DNA from: Plazaster borealis
Lineage: Eukaryota > Echinodermata > Asteroidea > Forcipulatida > Labidiasteridae
DNA length: 64,000 nt
Direction of reading: 5' to 3'
NCBI GenBank assembly: GCA_021014325.1
Contig: CM037463.1
Span: forward strand, 22,824,026-22,888,025
Below the pieces are notes generated by a model. It saw nothing but the letters and a program-made list of their open reading frames with translations. It did no database searches and was not told the DNA's origin. Of the stretch, positions 25,001 through 37,000 are shown piece by piece. The translations under genes were made by a program, and so were the position numbers. Position 1 is the stretch's first letter. The number at the start of each line of letters is the position of its first letter.

Positions 25001-28000
25001 GGCGGTCTCCCTATTTCGTCAATATCTTCGTTGGGGGGTGCCAGTCAGAAACCAGTAAATGTATTATTAATATTATGGTTCTTGTGATTGATAATAATAA
25101 TAGATTTATTGAGCGCCTCACGCTCATCCAACCCCGAGGCGTTTTACAACATTAAAAATGTTGTAAATCATGTGAATGAAGTAAAATCTGTCACTCACTT
25201 ACGCTCATGGTGCTCCAACATTATTACTCCCTGGTCAGTGGGCCATTTGTTTCATTCCTTCTCAGCTCCCTTGGGAGTATACAGCCTGTGCTGCCAAGTA
25301 TGTAGCGCACTAAGCTAAATCAATCACAAGAACCATCTCTGCCCTCACAGGTACCCATTTACCCCTCGGTGAAGAAAAGCAATTATAGTCAACTGTCTTG
25401 CTCAAGCATACAAGTGTCTTGGTCGGGATTCGAACCCACACCCTAATGACTCAGCCACCAGAACTTGAGTCGGATACACTCAACCGCTCGGCCACAACAC
25501 GCCACTGTCAACGTGGGGCCATCTTGGTCACTCTCCCATTCAAACCAACGTAACCAAAATGAGGCTAAAAGGCAAAACAATAGACCCCCCTGCAGAGGCT
25601 GCCATCATCGAGGTAAAACTATGGAGACATGCTGTAAGAGGTTGATGTAGACTACATGTTAAAGTTGTGGAATGTAATGAGATACCTAGGAGTGCCCACA
25701 CAGGAAGGCTACCAAGCCTTCTGTTACAATAAAACACTTCGATATAGACCATCACACAAGCCACAGTGTCCATGTGTCCTTCCATGCAGTGTACATAAAA
25801 CTTGGTGTCAGAAGTGGGATTCGGACCCACGCCCCCATCGCGCCACGCACAAATCTCAACCAATGGCAGGTTTTCCTTTGACTTCAGTAGGGACACTCTT
25901 TGATCTTCTGATCTCACATGCAAGAAGTTTATTTGTTTTTTTTGAAATCCTATTTAAACGGGTAAACTGCAGGCATGTGATTTCTCATTTTTGTTTCCTG
26001 ATTTCAGGCTTTTCCCAAAATCTCCATGGGCCATCTTGAAAGAAGTAAAGCAGTCACTAAGATACTTAATGAAAGATACTTAATGTTGGAGCACCATGAG
26101 CGTCACTGAGTGACGGATTTGAGCGCTATATAAGAAGCCACTATAAGTATTATTTATTTTCCTGTTCATTCTGTCTGTCAGGTTTGGCTGTGTTCGTTCA
26201 TCCCCCCATTGATTCCATGCCTCATCAAGTTCAGGGAAGACGAGAAGAACGAGGATGGGGACTCTACCATGTTCAAACAGAGAAAGAGCATCAAGAGGAA
26301 AGAGGTGATTTTAATAATAATAATACTGATTACAATTGTGTAAACTTCTTCTTCTTATCGTGTCCACACACGCTAGATGTTGTGTTTCAGCCAGAACTGA
26401 GCACAGTCTTTGGCACTTTCATTGAATTCAGCTAGGTCTCTAGCCTCACATTTCTGCTCCATTTCTGCTTCTGCTCCAATTGCCTGTATGTAGTTTTCTT
26501 GCATCAATGACGAAATACATGAACATAATAATAACAACAATGAAAAAAACCCAGTTTGTTTTCTTGTTTTGCATCACGTGAATTCGGTTCACAAGCGCCC
26601 TCACATTGTGAAAAATACGGCGAATTGTGCAATATGTTAACCCCTTTTATTTGGCCATATTCGGTCAGAGCCTTCCTATTCTAAGGCCAAGTCCGAGACA
26701 AGAGGTAATAGAGATCGTGATCTCAGTATAAAACCAGCCCTTTCAGGGCAGACTGCTTTCTTTGCAATGATGTGCCCAAAGGCTCTTTCCGTATAAAAAA
26801 ACATATGGATAACTCCTTGAATTCTTGTTGGCAGATGGTATCCCAGGAGGGCTCGTACAGAATTGTTGAGGGGAATAATGAAGCGCTTCAGATGACTGAG
26901 ATGGAAGATGCCACGAACAAATCAAATCAGAAAGACGACGAGGTCAATTCCAGCAACAATTCCAGCAACAACGAGTAAGTCCTATTTAGACTCCGCGGCA
27001 GTGTAGTTATTAACGAGAAGTACCCCCCGATCCACAAAGCGAAAGTAGTCGTCCCGACCAATTTCCTACCTCCCGCCCAAGTAGTAGTTAATAAGAAGGA
27101 CAGTTCTTTTCAGAACTGAGAAGTCTCCCGAATTCCGAATATTCTACTCTGCGGCAGTAGAATAATAAGCAAGACAAGTTATCATAAGAACAAAATCTAC
27201 CTCGCAAGTAGATTTCAGAACTGAGAAGTCTCCCGAATTCCAAATATTCTACTCTGCGGCAGTAGAATAATAAGCAAGACAAGTTCTCAAAGAACAAAAT
27301 CTACCTAGCAAGTAGATAGACACATGGTTTTACAGCAAACCAAATATATTGATACCTCACCATGCAATGCCTCAAATCCTATAAACGAGTAAGTCGTTCA
27401 CAAGCGTAACTTCCTGCAGAAGTTTCAGTTTTTAGTTTAAAAAGCTTGAGTTTTTAACAATTTTGGGGGATGACCAGGTTGGCTGAGTGGTTCCTTTTCC
27501 TGCCTCACACCTCTGTAGACCCCTGGTTCGAATCCCTCCTCAGATCAGGACCCAATTTCATAGAGCTGCTTAAGCACAAAAAGTAGCTAAGCACAGCAAA
27601 ATTATGCTTACCAGAATAAGGTTACCAGCCAAAATACCATGTCACATGTACAATTTGATCTGGAGGTTCTTTTGAAAAGTTTTCAACTTGAATACCGTCA
27701 GAGTCCCGGTCGTGGCGTTTTTGTCCTTGAGCAAGATACTTTACCATAATTGCTTTGTCCTACGTACATTAAAACAGAGGTCCTGTGTAATAGGATTGAT
27801 AGTGCACGTAAAAGAACCCAGAACACTTATCATGGAAGAGTAGGGCTGAACCCTGGTGTTTCTGGTTCACATAGCAAGCATCCTTGTTTACAGGTTTCCT
27901 CAGGCTTGCGAGCTACACTGATTAAATTCACTTGTGAGGCATCCTTGGTTTCATTACCAGTAATATATAATAATAATAATAACAGTCCAGAAAATTGCAG

Positions 28001-31000
28001 TTGGAGACCCCCAAACCACATTTTGTTTTTTTGGCAAACAGCAACGTGTACAAAATCCCACTTATAACCCATTTTTAATTTTTTTTAAAACTAAAACGTG
28101 ACAATCTAATTTGTTGTATGATATCATCGCGTCAGTGTAAAATCGTTGTATCTCGCACGAAAATTCTACGTGCAAAACGTTGCATCTCAGCACGTACTTG
28201 TGTTGTGTGTACTTCCGTGCTATTTTAAGCGAGATACTATATTTTGACAATTTCAAACTTGCGCCTAACGTAAGTTTTCTTTTAGGAGAACTGACACAAC
28301 GATATGTTTATGGAAAACTAAGAGGATGAGAATAAATTCGTACTAAAAAATACTTCATCAAATCATCACTGAAGATGCTCGTAATCTCTTCATCTGTTTT
28401 AGTCCGAACGAGACATCGGAGGATCCACTGACCAACGAGAAACATTACCAAGAGACGGCCGATATCGACATCACTAACAGCGGCAAGACGCTGTCGTGGT
28501 GGCAACGGTTCAGCCTCTTCTACAACGCCCCGATCATCACGTTCAGGCACAACGTCGTAAGTCCACTCTTTCATGACTCGCACTAGTGCTCATGGACGGT
28601 TGACTTTTTTTCCTTATGGCACTGCGGACTAGTGTTTGGCCTTAAAGGTATCATACACGTTTGGTAATGACTCAAAACAAATATTAGCATAAAAACTTAC
28701 TTGGTAACAAGCAATGGAGAGCTGTTGATAGTATAATACATTGTAGGAAACGACTCCCTCTGAAGTAAAGTAGTTTTTGAGAGAGAGGTAATTTCTCACT
28801 AAAATAATAACAACTTCTTGCAAGAAGTTTTTTATTCCTATCTGAAAGCACACAAATTTGTACAACAAGGGTGTTTTTTCTTTCATCATTTTCTTGCAAC
28901 TTCGATGACCAATTGAGCCCAAATTTTCACAGGCTTGTTATTTTATGCATTATGTTGGGATACACCAAGTGAGAACACTGGTCTGAGACAATTTCCAAAC
29001 GTGTTCAGTGCCTTTAAGGACTTGCTATGACAAGGTTGCAGGTTTGACTCCCAGGTTGACAATATTACATTATGCAAAATATCTTGAATTACATCATTTT
29101 ATAGGTACAGATCTCAGTTCGATGATTAAAGTCACCTTCAAGCATAACATGGAAGTCGACTTATGGCTCACACAGACATAGTTTTGGTAAAATGTCATGC
29201 CTGCAAACTGACATCATCAATACGAAGGTCTATTAACTATCACTTACATTGGTGGTTATTTCTTGCAATATTTTAAATGAAAGCTTATAACTTTCTTGAA
29301 TCGATATTTAAAATGTTAATCTAAATTTTCGAGTGGTCAGGTTGGCGTAGTGGTATGTTTCCTCGCCTTCCACCTCTAGGACCCCGGTTCGAATCACGCC
29401 GGGGACACTATGTGGATTGGGTTTTCAGTCCCTACCTGACTGCGTGGGTTTCCCCTGGAATAATTCTCTGGGGTTTTCCTCCCTCATCTAAAACTGAAGC
29501 TTCCTTCCTTGTCTTCTCTCCATTGGGTTCTTGGCTAGTACAGTGATTAAGTTCGCTTTTCTGAGAGTCCTTGGCTTCACAACCAGAATAAATGAAATGA
29601 AATGAAAGTCAATTTGGCCCAAAATCGGACCTAGCATCTTGAAGTGGTAAATTAATTTTTATATTTTATATTTCGGAATTGGTTTTGAATCTGAAATAGA
29701 GGACCTTCCAAACATGATGAGGGATAATCACTCCTGGCATGACGTTGTGAACGGGATCTCGGTTGCGACCGCTAGATGATGATATATTTTATTGTAACGG
29801 CCGTTTCTTTGTTTTGTTCATTTTCCTTCCACAGCTGTCGTATTTTATTTTCCTAATGTTGTACAGCTACATCATCCTAGCCAACTTCACAGCAAACATA
29901 TCCATCTTTGAATATGTGCTTATCATTTGGGTCGGCTCGCTCTACTTGGAGGAGTTGAGGCAGGTAAGGTGTGACTTCTAAAACAAATTTTCCACCCGGA
30001 ATTGGTTTTGGTGTTTTTTTTTTATAGAGAGGGGATAGTCTTTATTTTCTTTTTGAAACTTGCCTTGTATTAAGATTGGATTAAAAGATAATTTTCTTGA
30101 GAATGTGATCATCTCAGAATAAAATGTTTCTGTGGACCCATTACATGACGCGTAGCGCACTTCTGATCGCCCATCTCGCCCACCATTTCGGGAGTCAAAA
30201 TACACCCATAGGAATTGGCGCCCAAAATGGCGGAAATGTGTAATAAATGTTTTTAGTTTGATGCATGTTGTCAGGACTAAGGAACTTTATTCTCATTTTG
30301 ATTCTGGTCTTGTACACAAATTTCTGGTCCAGTAATAATAATAATATCGACTCTTATACAGTGCAATTCCAAAGATTGCGCTTCAAACATTATTACCCTT
30401 GGTCATTGGGCCTTAATTTCATTCCTTAAACCATCTCAGCTCCCTTAGGAGTATAGAGCCTGTGCTGCCAAGTATGTAGCACACCAAGCTAAATCAATGA
30501 CATGAACAATCAATGACAAGAACCATCTCTGCCCCTCACAGGTACCCACTGCCCTCACAGGTTCCCATTTACCCCAGGGTGATAAGAAGCAATTATAGTT
30601 AAGTGTCTCGCACAAGAACACAAGTGTCATGACTGGGATTCGAACCCACACCCTGATGATTCAGCAACCAGAACTTGAGTTCGATGCACTTAACCGCTTG
30701 GCCACAACACGCCAAACATTCTTAGCTACAAGCCCTGCGATCTTGTGGATTGTTCTCCCAAATTCAAGTCCTGTCCTGTTTTTTACTTTTATTGTTCACA
30801 GATAGCTCAGGGTGAGGCTAACAGTTGGCGTATACGTTTCTGGTATTGGATAACGGACTACTGGAACATGGTGGACCTGGCAACGCTCGTGCTCTTCACC
30901 GTCGGGATTGTCTTGAGATTCTTTGAGGATTTCCTCGACTCCGCTCGTATCATCTTGGCACTAGATCTGGCCATCTTCTACATTCGCATCCTGCAGATAT

Positions 31001-34000
31001 TCAGCGTCAGTAAGAATCTGGGACCGAAGCTCATCATGATCTACAAAATGGTAAGACTTTTTAGCGCTCGGGTTTAGGTGGGGGAGCGTGGCATGTCGAG
31101 GCCGAGCGGTTAAGGGCGTCAGACTCAATCTCTGGTGTTTCTGATCAGCAGAGTGTGGGTTCGAGGTCTGGGTTGTGGCATTTGTATCCTTGAGCAAAAT
31201 ACTTTACCATAATTGCTTTGTCCTTTGGATGGGACATTAAGCCATAGGTCCTGTGTACTAGGATTGGTAGTGCATGTAAAAGAACCCTGAACACTTATTG
31301 TGGAAGAGTAGGGGTTAACCCTGGTGTTTCTGGTTCACATAGGGAACCCAGGCCCGCAAGCCATTCTCAGGAATTGTTCACATTTCCAAATTTCATCCCT
31401 GCTTATCGGGCATCCTTGGTTTTATTACCAGAACTAAATAAAATTAATAACAATAAAAGACAACTTCTTCGACTGTGTTCTTTAATTTTTTTTTTTGTCT
31501 AGATGGTAGATCTCGCTTTCTTCGTGGCCATCCTGTCTGTGTTTCTTGTGGCTTACGGCGTTGCATCCCAGGCCATCCTCTTCCCCAATGGGTCCAGCTT
31601 TCAAGAGGTCATCACCGGTGTTTTCTTCAAGGCGTACTTCCAGATGTACGGGGAACTGTTTCTGGACGACATCCAAAGTAGGACTGTTGTAGATGGAGTA
31701 TCATGGTTAACTCTTTCACGCGCCGTACGGGATGTTTTGATTCATACCTGACTTTCGATAATATTTAATCAAAATGTTCTTAAATTTGACCTTTTGACTC
31801 ACACAAATTTCCTCATTGGAATGTAAAGATCATTTAGATGTTGAAATCCAATGATGTCATGTTTCAAATTTCGCTCTGAAAAAGTCAGTTATGAACCAAA
31901 ACATCCCCATACAAAAATGTAGAGACCCACTTTTCTCGGAACGATGTCATCAGATGTTTTGGATGTTGACAAATTTGGCTGGAAGAGTATCGAATACAAT
32001 GGCAATTTACACCATTCTAACGTAAGGTTTGAGACTTGTAATTTCGCCCACTCACATGAAGACTCTCTATTGGAAAGTATTGGAAAGTAAAGCTTTGTTG
32101 TCACACAGACGTTGACTCTGATCTCTGGTTTTTTTTCCCCCACAGGGGAGGACGATTGTCCGAGGGATGCAACAATGATCGAAGCGGGGGCTCCACGGTG
32201 TCCCGAACACTCAACCATCGGCATCTTCCTGTTGGCAGTCTACATGATGCTGAGTAATGTCCTATTACTCAATCTACTCATTGCTATGTTCAGGTAAGGT
32301 ACCTTTTCAAAACTGATCCAGGGTAAATTACGGGAAAGTTTATCCACAAATAATAATAATGGGAACAGCAAGGATCCTGAGAAATACCCTTGAGATCTAA
32401 GGCTACGGGACGTAGCCCGACTCGAGGAGTTACCGGCATAAAGGAAAATGTCATCTTTTTGTGTGCATACTGTGATAAAATGAAATAATAGATCTGTTAC
32501 AGAAGGCAGTGCTTTTGGGAACAGCAAGGATCCTGAGAAATACCTTTGAGATCTAAGGCTACGGGACGTAGCCCGACTCGAGGAGTTACCGGCACACAGG
32601 AAAATGTGATCTTTCTTTTGCATGCTGTGATAAAATGAACTAATAATAGTAATAACAATATCGGCTCTTAATAGCGCAATTCCGAAGAGTGATCATTGCG
32701 CTTTGAACATTATTACCCCTGGTCACTGGGCCATTTGTTTCATTCCTTAAACCATCTCAACTCCCTTGGGAGTATACAGCCTGTGCTGCCAAGTATGTAG
32801 CGCACCAAGCTATTTCAATCATAAGAACCATCTCTGCCCTCACAGGTACCCATTTACCCCAGGGTGTTGAGAAGCAATTATAGTTAAGTGTCTCTTGCTC
32901 AATTGTCGTGACTGGGATTCGAACCCACACCCTGAGGACTCAGCAACCAGAACTTGAGTCCGATGCACTAAACCGCTCGGCCACGACACGCCACAAAGGG
33001 TAAATCATTGTGGATAAGTTGCAGATGGATATTGTCATGCTTAGATGAGCTAAACCTCAGGCGGGATTCGAACCCGCAATCAGTCAGACCTTGAATATGA
33101 TGCTCTAAAACATTCACCCACGACACTATCATCAAAACCATGCTCCAAATTTATTTGTGATTCGTTCTGCCAACAGCTACACCTTCTCAGCAGTCCAAGA
33201 GAACACGGACGTCTACTGGCGATTCCAGCGCTACGATCTGATTAAGGAGTACTTCAACCGGCCGGCCTTCGTGCCTCCATTCATCATCATCGCTCATGTC
33301 TTCTTCCTGTGCCGTTTCCTTGTTCAGAAAATCTGCTGTTGCTGCCTCAGGTATCGAGTAGGAGAAATGAGTGAGTTGTAAACAAGTTATAAATATAACC
33401 CTCTATAAAAATTGTTAATTTATTTATTTATCTATTTATAAGTATTTCATTTGTGTATGTCTTTTTTTTTTCAAATGCGAAGGGAAAACACCAACAAATA
33501 TCCAAATGTTTCCTATCACTTCATAACTAAAGTATATTCTATGTTCGTGATTCGCCAAAACTTTATTGCCAAATTTCATAAAGAGCTGCTAAAGCAGCTC
33601 TATGAAACAGCCCAGTTTGCGTGAAGTGATTATATCGCACCTAAACTCATATCTTCAAATGTCTACATCACACAGCTCCCCAATAATAACTCCATCATTG
33701 TATTCACGATTGATCTGGGCTTCGTTCCTGTTTTGACCACACAGGGCTCTCAGTATATACCTAGACCCCAAAAACTTTTTACTGATAAAAACCTACTCCA
33801 TCTCCAGTTCTAAAGTCTGGACTAATAATGCCCTGCACCTTGGAACAGTCAACACCATCTCGTCAGTCAAAAAACTTATTAAAACTTTTTATGGCGTGTC
33901 GTGGCTGAGCGGTTCACCGGACCCAAGCTCTGGTGTTGTCAGCAGCAGAGTGTGGGTTTGGATGCTGGTCATGACACTTGTGCCCTTGAGCAAGGCACTT

Positions 34001-37000
34001 AACCTTACTTGCTTCGTAACAAGTTGGGAAGGTAGTGCATTCTGCTCTACCAGCCAGGCTCCTAGTGGATGATACCCATGCCTACATCCTGTGAAGGGGG
34101 TAACCCTGTTTCAGCCCCAAGAGTAGGTAGCAATGTGCCTCTGGTGGCTGTTGATTTGGGTCAATAGCTCGAAAGTGTAGCCCTCAACTTGAACTGGCTG
34201 TCCACTCTTGTGATGTTAGGCGATATCTCATTAAAAAAAACCCTACAAAAATAACTTACCTGTTTCCGGTAGTTCAGTAAATATCGTTATCTTCTATTGT
34301 TGCTGAGCGCCATGATCTAGATGGAATGGCGCTTTATAACTTCTGTGATTATTATTATTGTTATAATTAAAATGGGATCGGCCCTTTTGTCATCTTATCT
34401 GATTTCTCACTCCGTCAACTCAGCTAACCCAGGCTATCGCTCATCATTGAGAAGAGTGAGTAGCATCATGAGTGACATGGGGAAAAATACTCGCGGCCTT
34501 TTTGCCGGTAAAAGGCACTTCCAAATCCAGAGTATGTAAGCCGTTGCTCTTATTAATGCATGGGAGTTGGTAACCGGTGCTTCATCACCCACCTTTGTTT
34601 GCATGTTGCAGACTACCAGTCTTCTTTTTTGGATGCGGGTGTAGGTTGCCGGCCAATGATGTACGTCCTTGTGACATCAGTGAGGGCGCTGTAGATTTGC
34701 TGGACGTCTTTGAAATAGACACCAGTCCACTGCAATATCCTACCAGTCAGCTATTCGCCTTTTGCATGGTCAGCCATTTGCGTGTACAGCCTCGAATTGG
34801 AGACAGCAGTGAATAGAAGCATTATATAACTCTGTATTGTCACGGTAATGTAATGACACTTTCATCCAATCAAATACATAAATACCGTGACAGTACAAAT
34901 GAAGTCGAGGCTCTACATGCACATGGCGGATCCGTGCAAAGGGCGAAGCGGCACAACCTTACGGATCGGGTTTGTGGGGTCCTGCTATTGTTGTTTTTAT
35001 TATTCCCTTTCTTAAAGAATTTCTCTGTGGGGTCCAAGTTGAACAAAGACAAACTTTGTGGGGTATATTGTTCCATTCTGTAAGGGCCCTCTCGTAAGCT
35101 CTAAGGCACGAACACACCCAGCCTTCGTGTGTTTACGCACCAATAGCATCTCCGACCAATGATGTTGACTTGACTTTACATAACACCGGTGTGACACCAA
35201 TTTAAAGCCTGCACCTAGTGTGTACCCGAGCGTTGAAGCTTCCAAGTAATGGCTGAAAACTCTGGTACAAGACATATGAAATTAAACTCAAATGGGTGGG
35301 TCTATAGAGCATTCATGGTTTTACAGTTTTAGAGGTAGGGTCATAGATTGGTATTTATCAATGTAATTTATAGGCAAAATTATATAGAAAGATGCAGTGA
35401 AAGTCACATGTGAAAGTTTCAGCTGAATACAGTGTCTACTTGTTGAGAAAACAGCAAGAAAGTGTCACAGTATTTTCACAAGAACGTCAAATGCATCCAC
35501 GTTTAGCGAGGTGACAGCAAGTACCACATCTCTGGCGACAGCATTGGCAAATAGACACCAACCCTCAGAAATCTGAGAAACAGATTTAAATGTTTTTGGG
35601 TGAAAAATTATCCAAACCCTATTACTTTCTCAAAATAGTTTCTTACCAAGTAAGTTTTTACGGTCATCAATTTCTGGAGTATTTACCATTTTCTATGACC
35701 CTACCTTTGGGGACAGGTTGGCTCAGAAGTTTCTTTCCCTGCCTTTCACCTCTGTGGACCCTGGTTCGAATCCAACCTCAGACCGGAGCCTTGCATGTGG
35801 ATTGGGTTTTCAGTCTCTACCTGATTGCGTGGGTTTTCCCCCATCAGGGTTTTCCTCCCACATCTAAAACTGAGCATTTCTTCTCGTTTCCTATTCGTCC
35901 TGTTATTGGCGCTAAGTGTGCTTTTGGATGTATAATCAAAAAATAATAATAAAAATAAAAAATGAAAACATAAAAAAAGCAAATTTCAGGTGATGGGTCA
36001 CATGAATTGCAATGTATGTTCAGGTGATGGTGTTGATATAATTTGCACGGGGACTTGGTTTGGGTGAAACATAGATGGATGTTGTTACACTTGTCAAGAT
36101 CATAACAAGTTCAAAAAAGAAAGCAGTGTAAATTATCAGAAAAAATGGTTGGAAATAATTCAATGCATGATCTGGAGTTGTTTGTTGTTGTAGTCCTGTT
36201 TGTTGTTGGAACTTGCAATATGTTGTCCAACATGAAACCCCAATCAATTTATCAAACTTGATCCAGAGCAGGTTGTTTCTGTATTTTGTCCATCGAAACC
36301 CTAACCCTCCCAAATCCTCTTCAGGAAGTTTTCTGATAGTGGAGGATTGTAGGTCCAAATAACAAGTGCTCCAATTGTCACTGGGCCAGGCAGACCAATC
36401 TTATCCAAGTCCAAACCTGTTGGTGGTGAGTGACCATAGAGTGGAGGATAGTGGAGGATTGAGGACTGTAGGCTCAAATAACAATTGCTGATCTCTGGGC
36501 CAGGCATACCAATGTTATCCAAGTCCAAACATGTTAGTGGTGAGTGACCATAAAGTGGAGGATAGTGGAGGATTTGGGACTGTAGGCCCAAATAACAATT
36601 GCTTATCACTGGGCCAGGCATACCAATCTTATCCAAGTCCAAACATGTTGGTGTTGAGTGACCATAGAGTGGAGGATAGTGGAGGATTGAGGACTGTAGG
36701 CTCAAATAACAATTGCTTATCACTGGGCCAGGCAAACCAATCTTATCCAAGTCCAAACATGTTGGTGTTGAGTGACCATTGAGTGGAGGATAGTGGAGGA
36801 TTGAGGACTGTAGGCTCAAATAACAATTGCTTATCATTGGGCCAGGCAAACCAATCTTATCCAAGTCCAAACATGTTGGTGTTGAGTGACCATAGAGTGG
36901 AGGATAGTGGAGGATTGAGGACTGTAGGCCTAAATAACGATGGCTTTTCACTTGGCCAGGCATACCGATCTTATCCAAGATTTCATGTTGGTGTTGAGTG

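Noticed and set aside
33351..33356. gtatcg as the donor of TRPM2 exon 22
   Set aside because: It leaves phase 2, and exon 23 needs phase 1. The stronger gtgagt at 33371 keeps the conserved LLISWE motif in frame.
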